A DNA stretch of 64,000 nt from Blepharisma stoltei. Taxonomy: Eukaryota > Ciliophora > Heterotrichea > Heterotrichida > Blepharismidae. The stretch is taken from positions 62,001-126,000 of the forward strand of contig CAJZBQ010000017.1 in NCBI GenBank assembly GCA_914767885.1, given 5' to 3'. A program made the position numbers and the translations under genes. This document shows, in pieces, positions 34,207 through 45,315 of the stretch; within the stretch, counting starts at the first letter, position 1; each line of letters opens with the position of its first letter. A model generated the notes under the pieces. It worked only from the letters and a program-made list of their open reading frames with translations, had not been told where the DNA came from and searched no databases.

Positions 34207-34284
34207 TATAGGACTTTCCTTTGAATAGCCCGATAACGGGATGAAGCTTGCCAGTTATCGGGCTATTCAAGCGAAAGCCCTATA
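34207..34284. mobile_element. 78-bp palindromic TA-flanked element
   Basis: Ends TATAGGACTTTC and GAAAGCCCTATA. The inner arms aatagcccgataac and gttatcgggctatt pair around a 16-nt loop. Typical size and ends of a short TA-bounded IES. Confidence 0.8.
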
Positions 34285-34486
34285 GTAATTAAGGCCGGTA
34301 TAAGCTCACCTTTTTATATCAGCTGCTCTATTTTAAATTACTATTGCCCTAAACTCTTTAAATATGCAATTCTGTTCTTACTTCAGCACAAATTTTCTCA
34401 CATATGAGACTTGAATCATAATTATCATTCAATTATTGCGACTATTCTGGTATTTTGCGGTAATATGAAACATAGAGTTTCTATTT

Positions 34487-37400
34487 ATGAGCCATTTGAA
34501 GAAGGGTTGTAATGCATATGGCTTTAAAAATCAGCTATCTAATAATTATTATATGATAGCGAAGAAATGCTTTGGGCCAGGGTGTGTGAATGAAGTTGGG
34601 TATGCATGCAAATGCTCTTCTCCTGAGACTTTATCTTGTGAAGTGCATGCTGTGGAGCATGCAAACTTGCCTAATAGATCTCATAATCTTGAATCTATTT
34701 TTATGCAGCCTTGTGAAGGGACAAAAGAAGCAATTCTTGAATTCCTTACAAAAGAAAATTCAAAATATAGCGAGTTAAGAAGAAAAATTATAGAATCCTT
34801 TAGCCAGAGACTTTTCATTTCAGAGAAAGATTTAGGAGATTTCAAAAACAAATTGGACTGTTGCTCAGATGAAATAAATGATTTCTTTGCAAAGATTTCC
34901 CAAGCTACAAAATTATTAAAGTCAGAACAAGATCCAATTTTAAGATTATTGAGTTTACAGCCTCAAGAAGCTATTGAGAAAGTAAATTTGATGACCATAC
35001 CTAGCAGAGAATGATATAAAGGTGCAAAGCTGTTTTATATATTCAATCAAAAGTTAGATAGTCTAAATAGATCCTTCTTTACAGAAATATGTGGGGCATA
35101 TCTAGAAAAAAAGAATATGCAAAATATTCCAGAAATGTATAATAAAATTATTAAGTCAGCAAATATAGAGTCAGAAAACGTTAAGGATTTGATTTCCTTG
35201 ATAATAAATGAAAACAGTGAGACTTTAAAAGACCCCGAAAACGTAAACAAGCCGATAAAAAATAACTCAGAAATCGAGACAAGCTTGCATAATTCTCAAA
35301 TAAGCACTGTTTCTAATGATCTCAACAGGAAACCCAATGAAACAGAAAGCACTCTAAATGCTATAGGCACATTAAGAAATAAAGCAGCTGAGATTTTGAG
35401 TAGACCAAACAGAACAGCACACTCAGCGATTAAGACTAATACTAGTTTTTATGATCCACCGCTAATGAAATCTTACCAAGATTATATTAATGCTTATCAA
35501 CAAAAGACATCTCTTTATAATATTACAGCAGATGATAAAAACAATAGAACTTGTTTGCATATTTATAAGACTGAAACTGAAACCCAAGAAGTCAAAATCT
35601 TGCAGACTCCACAACCACTAGACTCAGGCACCTGCATAACTCAATTTCCAAATGACAAGCTATTCTGTTATGGCAATAATCTACTTTCTGGAATTACAGT
35701 GCTGATTGATGCGAATGGTGGAGCTGAAGTGCTGCCATCTGGAACAGAAAAATTGCAGTTATTTTTTATCAATTTTATACTCTATCTTGCTTTAAATATC
35801 CATTAAAAAGGTACCACTCTCATTTAAATTTCAACTCAGGCAACTCAATCTAGCACTTCTTAAAACAAATCAGTAAGAAATAGTACCCAACTGGAACTCC
35901 TTGCTCATTCTCGTCATGTGTGCTGGTTTTAAAGAATGATGATTTCATATGGATAATCTTTTGAATTTGAATATTGACAGGATAAATGATATGATATGTT
36001 CCCAAACTGCAATTCATCTCTCAAGTATTGGCGTTTTCAATATGACATTGCATAGCAGGAGAATGCATGAAAATCCAATAATCTATATAGCCCATTCCAT
36101 CTTTTCTCAAGCCCAACAGAAATTATAATCATTCTCCCGTTTTCATCTCCCAAAAGTTAAGCTCTGTCAGAGACTCAATAAAACATCGAGTGACCTATAT
36201 CTATCTCAACAACAGCGTCTATTGCTTTGGAGGATTTTCATCAAAATTGTTAACTCTATCTAGTAGATTCGATTTGGATCGAAATCGATGAATTCATTTA
36301 ACTCCAATTCCGCGAGCTGATTGCTTATGCAATAGTGTAATATTTAATGGAAATATTTTGATTTCTGGATATGAAAATAGCAAAATTTTGTTATACTCGA
36401 TTGATATTGACTCATTCTCGACAATTCCTTATGAGTTTGAAGAGGAGAAAAGAAAGATCCTGATAAATTTAGAGAGACTGTATTTGATTGAATGCTCTTA
36501 TGGATCAATCTATGAAAGCGAAATTGGAAGTTACTCGAATTGGAGAAGAATAGGAAAATCAGCAATCGATTATCCTTTTCAAGTTTATTGCTCATATAAT
36601 AAAGGATTTATATGCATCTCAACTATTTCCTCATTCTCATCAGCTAGAGAATATTATTATTTTAATTTAGATCAAAAAATTATTATTGATGTTGCTTACT
36701 ATAATACGCGAGTCTCACTTAGAAGAGTAGGTAAAAAGATTGAAGCAATAAAATGCAATAAACAGTATAAGCTCGATCCTTATTATCTGGATGAATGCAA
36801 TGTAAAAGGTATTGCTCTAAACGCTTTAGGAAAAAAACTAGAAGCAGTCGAATGCTATGACGAAGCCATCAAACTCAATCCAAAAGATGCAGATTTATAC
36901 AGTAAAAAAGGCATCGCTTTTTATGATTTAAGAAGATACCTAGAAGCAATCGAATGCTATGACGAAGCAATCAAACTCAATCCAAATGATGCTATTTATT
37001 CCGATAATAAAGGCAACGTTCTTTATAGGTTAGGAAGATATCTAGAAGCAATCGAATGCTATGACGAAGCAATCAAACGCAATCCAAACGATGTTGATTT
37101 ATACAATCATAAAGGCAACGCTTTTTATAGTTTAGGAAGATATCTAGAAGCAATCAAATGCTATGACGAAGCAATCAAACTCAATCCAAACAATGCTGAT
37201 TTTTATATTTTAAAAGGCAATGCTTTTTATGAATGAGAAAGATATCTAAAAGCAATCGAATGCTATGACGAAGCAATCAATTTCGATCCAAACAATGCTG
37301 ATCTTTACTGGAAGAAAGGATATGCTTTAAATGAGTTAGGAAGATACCCAGAAGCAGTAAAAAGCTATAACAAAGCAATCAAAATCAAGCCATATAAAGC

Positions 37401-37749
37401 CAAATTTTATAATGCTAAAGGCAATACTCTTTATGCTTTAGAGAGATATCAAGGAGCTATACAATGCTATAATAAGGCAATCAAGCTTAAACCCAATAAT
37501 CCTTTGCATTTCTGCAACCGAGCTAGAGTATTTAATGATCTTAGAAAAGAAGCAGCTGCTTTGCAGGACTTTAATAGGGCTTATAATTTGAAGAAAGAAT
37601 ATCAAGAAAGTGATGCTTTTACTGGAGATGAATGAAAGCTTTCTGAAAAAGATATCAATTTTATTAATGATGTATTAGGCCGAGACCGTGTTGAACTACT
37701 CCAAAAAAGCAGGTTAATAAAATTTGGTTATAATAAGCTATCATTATAA
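34487..37749 (+). CDS. B-box-like / kelch / TPR protein, middle unresolved
   Basis: 34487-35806 begins with a Cys/His-rich zinc-binding region resembling a B-box (CFGPGCVNEVGYACKCSSPE, CEVH..EH, H), then a helical linker and a kelch blade (FPNDKLFCYGNNLLSGITV). After a break, 36170-37749 continues kelch (IYLNNSVYCFGGFSSK, FNGNILISGYENS) and then at least seven TPR units of 34 residues that are nearly identical at the DNA level (AIECYDEAIKLNPND). Two TGA are Trp. About 35750-36170 does not fit the frame and includes a second kelch-like piece (SGT-PCSFSSCV); it may be an insert or a duplication. Such proteins are protein-interaction scaffolds. Confidence 0.7.
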
Positions 37750-37846
37750 TAATTATATATCAAATTGAATACTTAATCTTTATATATATTTAAAATCTCA
37801 TTAAAAAAGATAAGCAGCCATAATTTATAATTAAATCTTAGGCGGG

Positions 37847-38797
37847 ATGGGAGAAAAGAGGAAAAAAGTCAAAACAGAAAACGAAGAATCAAAAGAAAAG
37901 GTTAAAAGTCCTCCAAAGATAGAGCTTACAGATGAAGAAGCTGCTGTTTTGGATTATATGGTAAGACAAAATAGACCTTACAGCGCTTTAAATGTTACTG
38001 ACAATCTTCGAGGCGCTGTGAAAAAAACAAACTGTGCGAAGGTACTTGATAGACTAACTGAACTAAAGAAGATTCAAGCCAAAGACTTTGGGAAAGCTCG
38101 TATTTATTTGGTTAATCAAGAATCACTGCCTCAAGCAAGCGAAGACGAAATTGCAGCTATGGATCATGAAATTGCTGAGAAAACAGAGGAGATGAATAAA
38201 TTGAAAGAAGAAACTAAAGATATTCAAATTCAAATTAAAGAATTAGATGAAGAGTTAAGTATGGAAGAAATTGAAAAAGCATTAAGTGAGCTAAATCGAG
38301 AGGTAGAAGAGTTGCAAAACGAAGTCCAAATGTTAAAAGATGCAGGATGCGTGACAGAAGAAGAAAGCAAAGCATTGGAGATTCGAAGGAAAAATATTTT
38401 GCCTGAATTTCCCCATTTAAACTGGAACACAAAATCTTGTTGCAATTTTTTCAGGTGCTATTTTTTTTTTAAAAAATTTAATATAGCTGTTTAAAAATTA
38501 AACGATATCGATATTGTGAATTTTAATTTATTTTATTAAAGAATTAAATTAAAATATTAATCAATTTAGCGTTTAAAGCGTTCAAATAGCATTCTACTTG
38601 CACTCCTTCCGCTTACCTATGTCGAAACTATTTACCTGAAGAAAAAAAAATTTTACCTATATTTTGTTCCAATTTAAAGAGGGGAGGAAGAATCCAAGAG
38701 AAAGAGAATGTTTAATGAGTTCTTAAGAGGTATTGCTGACATGATGGATGTCTCATTAAAAGAATTGAAGAATAAAATTGAAATTGATGAGCCTTAA
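37847..38797 (+). CDS. HOP2: meiotic recombination protein HOP2
   Basis: Exons 37847-38407 and 38690-38797 give 222 residues, the usual length. The N-terminal winged helix (EEAAVLDYMVRQNRPYSALN, then LRGAVKKTNCAKVLDRL) and KDFGKARIYLVNQ match the TBPIP/Hop2 family, followed by a leucine-zipper coiled coil. HOP2 with MND1 stimulates Dmc1/Rad51 strand exchange in meiosis. A meiosis gene interrupted by an insert would need the cleared copy in the expressed genome. Confidence 0.93.
38408..38689 (+). mobile_element. class B insert in HOP2, GAA repeats
   Basis: GAA at 38405-38407 and 38687-38689. The left end ttccccatttaaactggaac and the right end gttccaatttaaagaggggag belong to the TTTAAATTGGAAC subfamily; the left hairpin is degraded. 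Removal gives LPEESKRKRMFNEF in frame. The boundary contains no TA. Confidence 0.8.
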
Positions 38798-39037
38798 TTG
38801 CACCAGAAATAATGATAATAAATTAGTTTATAAGTTAGCAAAGTTATTTAACGATAAAATAAGGCTTCTTTGTTTATCAAACTATGAATTAAATATCATT
38901 GAATCTTTGCATTTTTATTATTTACTTTAGTCCGCGGCATTAATTTCCCTATCACCTTATATTATTTATTTTAAAGGGCAAATTAGAATTTTATCCAGCA
39001 TAGTTAAAAATGAAGCTTTTTGATATAGATCTTATAA

Positions 39038-39406
39038 ATGGACCAGTGGATAGATGAGAACATTGAAAGAATCGATTTTGAGGATTTATTAGAGCTCGAT
39101 AGAAAAATCAAACAACATTTTTACATAACAGCTTGCTCATTTGGAGCAGCAGTAATAATCCAGCAATCAGTCATACGAAATCCAAACTATTTATCTGAAA
39201 GCAAAGGACTTTTAAGAATATTTAAGGGATCTTTTTGGATTTTATTTCCTTTTATAACTGGCTATTATGGCTACACAACTGGCGCAAAGAGAAGAGATAG
39301 TTATGTTAGAAAGCTCATCAACAAATATGATGAAATCGATTTTGATCCTGATGAAGAGACTAATAATGAAACTAATGATGACACTAGAAATAATAAATCT
39401 AACTAG
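39038..39406 (+). CDS. small membrane protein, unknown
   Basis: 122 residues with two hydrophobic segments (FYITACSFGAAVII and GSFWILFPFITGYYGYTTG), a basic stretch and an Asn/Asp-rich tail. It resembles in layout the small gene at 50259 (two segments, charged ends), though sequence similarity is weak. No family recognised. Confidence 0.6.
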   Translation: MDQWIDENIERIDFEDLLELDRKIKQHFYITACSFGAAVIIQQSVIRNPNYLSESKGLLRIFKGSFWILFPFITGYYGYTTGAKRRDSYVRKLINKYDEIDFDPDEETNNETNDDTRNNKSN

Positions 39407-39742
39407 CTTTATTTAGTAGAGCAATAATATCAATTGCATTTTATAAAGCAAAAAGATCCAATTCATTTTCTTAATATCAAATCACACCTTCAAAAAAGAG
39501 TTTCTTTTTCTTTAGCTATTTGTTTATTTAAGAAAAAGATCTTTATTTCTATAGCAGAGAGGCTTGATCTATATGGCTTTAAAAATAATAAAATAGAAAA
39601 ATGCACTGTGTTAGACGAACATATTCGGATCTACTTTTATCATTTAATTCTTCTTTGTATTCTGCTTGGATACTTATTACATTTAATTAGATTTAACTTG
39701 TTTAGTTATAATAGCACTAAGGATAATATTTTAAGTAAAATC

Positions 39743-42272
39743 ATGAGACGATATCGACCAAGGTCTTCAGCCTCACAAACCTCGAAAGATTTATTGCTGG
39801 AAAGAAGTTTGCCTTCTCCTTTTGATTTTAAAGAAAAAACACAAGCCGAAAATGAGCTGGAATTTGAACTAAAATCCTCTGGAAATTTTGGAACTGTTGA
39901 AGATTCTGAATCATCAAGAAAAAGAACGTTATAGCCCGATCTCTGTTTTGAGTCGGGCTTTATCTAGCGTCTACCAATGCCAGATTGGGAATTAACGAAC
40001 CAATGCTTATTGGCAAAGCGAATTCCCAGATGGCAAATCTCCAATCACAAGAGGGTTTGCAACCTGGGGAGTTGGCTTTGTAATCAACCATTGGCTCGCC
40101 AACTCTCCATTTGATGCGGGGAGACATCAGCAAGCCCGATCCAAAGCAGGAATCAGGCTATAGACTTACTAGAAACCCAAACCCAAAATTTCAATAAAGA
40201 TTTAGAAGACCAGCTTATTGCAAGGGACCATCACATAAATGAGCTAAATAACTCAATTTTGATGCTCACTTCTCTTCCCAAAAATGTGTAAATATAGTAA
40301 AATTCTTTGTGATTTTTTTATTAGTAATTCTTTTTACATATAATTACTAAAAAAATAATATATTAAAAAACATAAAACCCTTTCTAAGCGATAAAAAATT
40401 TTGTTTTTCACAGAGAAAAAGTCAGAACAATCGTGAAGATTAAAGAAGATGAGATAAGCCAGTTAAAAAACACAAACCTGATGGAAAGCGAGTCAAGAGA
40501 TTCAATTGAGAATTATAAAAAACAAATTGAAGAGTACAGAAAAAGCGATTGCTTACTAAGCAGTGAAAAAGAAAAGTTGAAAAAAGAAATCGAAGAAACT
40601 AAAGAAAAAATTGCTGAATTAAAATCTCAATTAGAAATTAAAGAAAGCAGCCAGAATGAAATAAAAAAAGATATTAAAGAGATTTCAGAAGTGTTTACAA
40701 GAATGTCATCTCTTAATTCAGAATTGCAAGAAAAAGTTGAAAAATTAAGTGAAGAGTTACAAGAAACTTACAGGAAATATTATGAAGCTGAAATAAAAGC
40801 AAAATTTGCAGACAAACTGCAGCTAGAAATTGACAGTATTATAAAATCAAAATCCAAATTAAAAAGAGAAAATACATCTTATTTAGCCACACAAGAGAGC
40901 ATTAAAGAAAAGCTTTCCCAAGCTAATGAAGCAATATTAGCTTACGAAGAAATGCTGAATTCTTTACTTGCAGATTTAAAATCTGAAGAATACCTCGAAA
41001 ACAAGCTAAAATCAGCAGCTCAATTTTGCATTGATTTTCAAGAAATGAATGAAAAATTAAAAAATTCTTTAAATTCCGCTGATTTCCACCAGGAAAATAA
41101 TAATCAAAAAAATGAAGAAATCAAAAATGCTAAAATAGAACAACTAGAAGAAGAAAATTCTAACTCTCTCTGTGCGAGTGAACAAAAATATTGTAAAATT
41201 CCCTGCTTTTTTGGGTAAAAACTTATTAAAAATTTTTACAAATTAATTAATACTAATTCATATTATTTCGTGAGGAATAAAATTTTTTTATTCACTCACT
41301 GAGGGAGGGAGTAAGCAAAGGATTCAGATTACTGAGCTGAACGAAAAAATTGAGACTCTTCAATTGGAAATAGATACATTAACACGCCTAAATCAAAGGT
41401 TCCTTCACACGACACCTATTTCATAAGCTATTTTTTTGCCCATTTTTTTTTGCCTATTTTTTGCCTATATTTTTCACCTATTCTATTTTTGCCTATTTTT
41501 TCATCTATTTTTTTTCTATTGTTTTCGGATATTTTTGGCTTATTGTTTTTTGGCCTATTTTCCAAAATAAAATAGGTGAAAAACAAGAAATTTAGGCCAA
41601 AAATTAATTATTATGAAATAGCCACAAAATCAAAAGCTTAAAAGTGACTTTTTAGAAAGCACCTCAAAAATAAAAAATCAATTTAATATAATAAAATCCC
41701 AGAACGATAAATACAAAGATCAGCGAAAACAAGCAATTGCTGAAAGAGACACCAAGGACATAGAGCTTCAAGAAATGAAAATAAGACTTGCCCATGCCTC
41801 TGAAAAAATTGAAAAAATCAGGGAACATAACCGAACTTTAAACGAAAAAATTAGCCAAATGCAGCATCATCACGCGAATTCCCAAAGCGAGACTTTGCCT
41901 TTAGATATATATAAAAACAGCAAAGAATTGGCATATAATGAAGTACTTCGTGAAGAAATTTTTAAAAAAGACACCGAACTTGTACGAAAATCCAAAGACA
42001 TATTAAGGCTTGAAAAAGAGCTCAAAGAGCTCAAAGATACCATAATTCAGGCAAAAAGTCAAATAAATGAAGACGAGTATCAAAATATTTTGGACGACAA
42101 AGACAAAGAAATAGAAATATTAAAAGGGATGCTAAAAGGAGCTTACTCAGAAACCAGAGTAAAAGAAGGCAAGCTGTTTATGATGAGAAGGAAGCTTGGA
42201 AATATATCTGATAAGCTTGGAAGTATGACTGACAGGAATGAACATACTCGGCAGCACACGACACTTATTTAG
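39743..42272 (+). CDS. long coiled-coil protein with four interruptions
   Basis: Frames 39743-39931, 40163-40288, ~40412-41163, 41315-41416 and 41624-42272 encode a nearly continuous coiled coil (LETQTQNFNKDLEDQL, then KIKEDEISQLKNTNLMES, IETLQLEIDTLTRLNQRF, then RLAHASEKIEKIREHN). Joins at 39932 and 41164 keep frame with TA or TAA. The join at 41417 works only with CC as the shared pair. The segment 40289-40411 is unresolved: no TA pair or 15/16-nt intron removes the stop. A structural (ciliary, centrosomal or Golgi) protein is likely, family unknown. Confidence 0.65.
39932..40162. mobile_element. TA-bounded palindromic IES
   Basis: 231 bp, left TATAGCCCGATCTCTGTTTTG and right CAAAGCAGGAATCAGGCTATA in inverted orientation, with further inner stems. 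Removal keeping one TA gives KRTLDLLETQT in frame. Confidence 0.85.
40289..40411. other. unresolved interruption
   Basis: About 123 bp of AT-rich DNA with stops in all frames between two coiled-coil frames. The ends tgtgtaaa and tttcaca are weakly inverted. A GT...CACAG reading exists but does not keep frame. Confidence 0.4.
41164..41314 (-). mobile_element. class B insert, TAA repeats, antisense, diverged
   Basis: TAA at 41161-41163 and 41312-41314. Ends CTCTCTCTGTGCGAGTGAAC and ttattcactcactgagggag belong to the TCCGTGAGTGAACAAA subfamily with a worn C-run. The hairpin end is at the right, so the element is antisense to the gene. Removal gives EENSKQRIQITEL in frame. Confidence 0.85.
41417..41623. 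mobile_element. IES with TTTTTGCCTATT microsatellite
   Basis: 207 bp with TIRs TATTTCATAA and TTATGAAATA. The inside is dominated by irregular copies of tttttgcctatt on one strand. Frame is restored only if the CC next to the TIR is taken as the shared repeat; TA-based removal would leave a stop soon after. Confidence 0.65.
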
Positions 42273-42278
42273 AAAATA

Positions 42279-42896
42279 TTAATTTGGTAAATTTTTGTGA
42301 GTTAAAATTATGTTTTGTAGCCCTGATACTATAAGTTGGTTATTCTTATGGATTTCTCCTTGGGTGTAAGCAATTTTCCCTTCTATGCTAGTGCACTTAG
42401 ATTTCAAGATGATGATTTCGCCGATTTTGGCTGATCCATAAAAGGATATAGAGGTTTCCTCTATATAGCGCTAAAAGCGCAGACATTTTCCCAGGAGCTT
42501 TCCAAGTTCGTCGGACCAAATCGCTTTTTGGTCCGACCAAGGCATTGATTTGGTGCAACCTACCGATAAATTCCGATCAGAATTTATCGGCCTTACAGCG
42601 CCAAACATAGGAAACTTCTATACATTCATGTTAACACTTAAGGTTAAAGTGGAGGACTCGTTAAGGGTTCAAACAGTTAGAGTTGTGGTCGCATCTAATA
42701 GCGTTGTAAGTGTTCCTGTTGATAATAAGCCAAAATCATCACAAAAGTCTTTATGAATAGGCAAGGAAAATGTTAAATGTGCTTCTGGCGAAACTTCAAG
42801 GAGCTCGAGATGGGGATATAGTATTTGACCAAAGCAGGGCTTTTGAGTTGCCATTGTTTTTAGCCTTTGGAATGCGCTAAATGCTTTTGCTTGCAT
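42279..42896 (-). CDS. hotdog-fold thioesterase (ACOT13/PaaI-like), split by an IES
   Basis: Exons 42279-42448 and 42623-42896 give 147 residues. The conserved helix DFGLLSTGTLTTLLDATTTL, with the acidic residue in LLDATT, fits the PaaI/ACOT13 group of small acyl-CoA thioesterases. The restored C-terminal strands (SFYGSAKIGEIIILKSKC, KIAYTQGEIHKNNQLIVSG) complete the hotdog and match the intact neighbour. One TGA is Trp. These enzymes act as tetramers on acyl-CoA or similar thioesters. Confidence 0.85.
42449..42622. mobile_element. TA-bounded palindromic IES in thioesterase
   Basis: 174 bp, ends TATAGAGGTTTCC and GGAAACTTCTATA with inner stems (ggaccaaatcg against tttggtccgacc, and ccgataaattc against gaatttatcgg). 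Removal with one TA restores NVSFYGSAKIG. Confidence 0.9.
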
Positions 42897-42935
42897 ATTC
42901 TTAGAAATTTAATTATTTATTGATATTGCTTATTA

Positions 42936-43385
42936 TTAGTCACCTAGCTGCACCTTTCTTCCTAGCAAGTAAACTGTGTGCAGTGCTGTAGCAATCACTT
43001 TATCTTTATTATAAGCTTCTCCATAGGTGTATCCCATGTCCCCTTCAAATCTTTGGCACTTTGCCTTAATCAAGATCTCATCCCCAATTCTGGCATTACC
43101 TGAAAATGACACAGTCAGCTGCACTCCTAACGTCATTCTCTTTTCTGTATTTAGCAGCCATAAAGGCATACCAGTCGTTGTGTCCATTATAGAAGACATA
43201 GCTCCATTGCTAAGATTTCCATTATAATCGCAAACCTCTTGAGTTACATTCAATGAGAGTACCAAGTTCCCTTCGTCACTTACTTCTTTAAGCTCCAAAT
43301 TTTTGGCGAAAAATGAATCAAAACGATTTTGCTGGAGGACTCTGGTTTTATAAATTTGGAATAAGGAGCGAGCTCTACTTTGCAT
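42936..43385 (-). CDS. hotdog-fold thioesterase, intact tandem paralog
   Basis: 149 residues, same family as the neighbour (YNGNLSNGAMSSIMDTTTGM, then VSFSGNARIGDEILIKAKC and YTYGEAYNKDKVIATALHTVY). It has no insert at the position where the neighbour has one, so it serves as the empty-site reference. 39 bp separate the two genes. Confidence 0.88.
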   Translation of the reverse strand: MQSRARSLFQIYKTRVLQQNRFDSFFAKNLELKEVSDEGNLVLSLNVTQEVCDYNGNLSNGAMSSIMDTTTGMPLWLLNTEKRMTLGVQLTVSFSGNARIGDEILIKAKCQRFEGDMGYTYGEAYNKDKVIATALHTVYLLGRKVQLGD

Positions 43386-43410
43386 TATTTAAAAATGCTA
43401 TTAAAAGTAA

Positions 43411-45222
43411 CTAAATTAATAAGCTATAAATTATAGCAAAAGCAATTAAATGCTGTGATGAGTCAAGAGCATTCCAGTACTCTTCTGTGACAGTAGCTTT
43501 AATACAAGCATCATTTTCAAGAATTTTGGAATAGTTGTTAAAGTTCCAAGTCGCAGCTGTAATATCACTTAATGCTCCAACTCTGCTTAAACACAAAGTA
43601 GAGCCTCTTCTAAAAGTGTTGCACTTGTTGTCAGTCTTGACTATAGCATTTTTCCAGGCGCTAATTAAATTTAACCCTGGTGCATCTCCAATAAAAGGTG
43701 CGCAATAGCCAGTTCCTTTTGGATTATACCCACATGAGCAGCTACTTAAATAAAGATTAGTGCCATCTGTTCCTTGGCAATCAGTGTATATTGTGCAAGC
43801 CTGAGGAAGAGCCACACTTGTAGGAGCTGTCGCACAAACCCCTAAATTCCCAAACCAATCAGAAACTTTACAAAACCCTGTTTTACACATCTGAGAAAAT
43901 CCATTAGCACAATCAGTTACAATTTGCCCAATCGCCAAAGATGCATAGGCAAAACAGATTCCGTTATCCATCGAATAAGTCATGTTACATCCAGCATAAT
44001 TTTTACAGTCATAGCTGCTTCTGCATCCACTTCCATTTGCCGCTATTTGCTCTTGACATGTATAGTTTGTGAAGTCCTTTAGATTCCTATAGAAGACAAT
44101 CAGCCCTTTCAGTCCTTAAAGTGTCTGCCATACTGAAGTACTTTTTTCCTTTTCAAAAAGGGAGAGCAATTAATTAATTCTTAAGGAGCTTACGAACTAT
44201 AGAATTTAGAGAGCAATAAAGCCCAGGGTCACATTGCTCATGAGAAGTGCAGTTCACCCCTTTCCCCAAACCTTTACATACATACGCATAACAATTTCCA
44301 TATACACAATCTGAATTCAATGCACACGCTTCCCCCGGATACGCCAAAGCTTGCACTGCAGCTGGAGGCACAATGCACGACCCGTTATTCGGATTACAAT
44401 ACGTCGCCGTCGTAGACTGGCAACTCCTCAAATAATAAGTGCTATTATTTTTCATCATACAATAACCTGTAGGCATGTTAAAGTTAAAGGGCGCACACGA
44501 GTAAGCTGAGCACGAGACCGTTGTAGCCTCAACTGGAGTGTTAAATTGTATATGGTAAGCAGAAACTGAGGAGAATAAAATGAAAAAGACTGTGACAGCC
44601 ATACGTATTAAAATGGCGTCGACGGACCAGCCCTTTTTTTCAACACCTGTAGCCGCACGCCCACAGGCTGGCGGGGACCTTGTGGAAGGGGAAAAGAGGC
44701 TCGGTAAAGTGTATCCGGCTGGGTTTTGGCTTGGTGCAGTGGAGCGCAATGTCGAATTAGGTCGACCGCAGCTCATTCTGGAACCAAGTCTTTTGCCTCA
44801 AGGAAAGTGGAGGACCAAGGTTGGAAAGGGAAGCTCAGCAGTGCCAAGGACACCACTTGGTCAATCGGGCAACTCCCTAGCGTTAAACCGGGCGTTACGT
44901 CCCGGGCCTTGGATTTCGATCTTAGCCGAGAGCCTTACCAGAAAATTCGCGCTTCGAAATTTTCGGAATAGGCAACCTTGTAGACGGAGCCTGAAGCAAG
45001 CCCCGGAACCCATAGTCTGCCCACTCAACACTGGAGCCGCCTAGAAGTGGCAAGGAGGAGGAGGACGGCCAGGCAACCCGCCTTCCGGCGATCGGAAGTA
45101 GACGTCCCCGCAAAGCGGATGAATCCCCTGGAGGGATCCTTGGTAGCCGAGTTAACAAAGCGGATTCTAACCGCCGTAATTAAGATTAAAATTAAGACTG
45201 TGACAGCCATTATCAATTTCAT
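43411..45222 (-). CDS. Cys-rich secreted or GPI-anchored surface protein
   Basis: Exons 43411-44089, 44202-44602 and 45211-45222 give 363 residues. It starts with a signal peptide (MKLIMAVTVFFILFSSVSA). Many regularly spaced Cys (CSAYSC, CNPNNGSC, CALNSDCVYGNCYAYVC, CTSHEQCDPGLYC) resemble EGF/EB-like repeats of ciliate surface antigens. The last residues (LIAFAIIYSLLI) are hydrophobic with no charged end, as in a GPI-attachment signal. Likely exposed on the cell surface; ligand unknown. The two inserts remove nothing else from the frame. Confidence 0.8.
44090..44201. mobile_element. 112-bp TA-bounded IES
   Basis: CTATAG at both ends. Keeping one TA gives CSLNSRNLKDFTNYTC in frame; other TA choices do not. 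Terminal inversion is limited to the ends. Confidence 0.8.
44603..45210 (+). mobile_element. SINE-like element in the signal-peptide exon, antisense
   Basis: 591 bp with a perfect 17-bp duplication AAGACTGTGACAGCCAT (44586-44602 and 45194-45210). Head attaaaatggcgtcgacgg, tail taattaagattaaaatt. It splits MKLI from MAVTV of the signal peptide; removing one duplication restores it. Confidence 0.92.
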
Positions 45223-45315
45223 ATTTTATCTTCATAGTTAAGTGCTAACCCTTTAATTTTCACTAAACTGCAGCTGCAGTTCATTTTTCGTCCATATTTC
45301 ATATTATTTGAATAT

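Larger units (their letters stand above)
33330..34486. other. intergenic region with two MITE-like palindromes
   Basis: About 1.15 kb without a supported gene, AT-rich apart from the two palindromic elements listed separately. Confidence 0.45.

Noticed and set aside
35117-35806. Separate gene in the B-box/kelch region
   Set aside because: Same frame as 34487-35014 once TGA is read as Trp, so it is one gene.
39434-39742. Open frame upstream of the coiled-coil gene with hydrophobic stretches
   Set aside because: It is in frame with the gene but looks non-coding (runs of Phe, Ile and Lys from AT-rich DNA), and a good ATG exists at 39743.
40286-40413. Conventional 128-nt GT-AG intron in the coiled-coil gene
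   Set aside because: Pyrimidine tract and CACAG look right, but the join shifts frame, and all other introns here are 15-16 nt.
44580-45044. 154-codon frame over the SINE-like element
   Set aside because: It starts in the host gene and crosses the element; no similarity to reverse transcriptase or any domain seen. Elements of this class appear non-coding.
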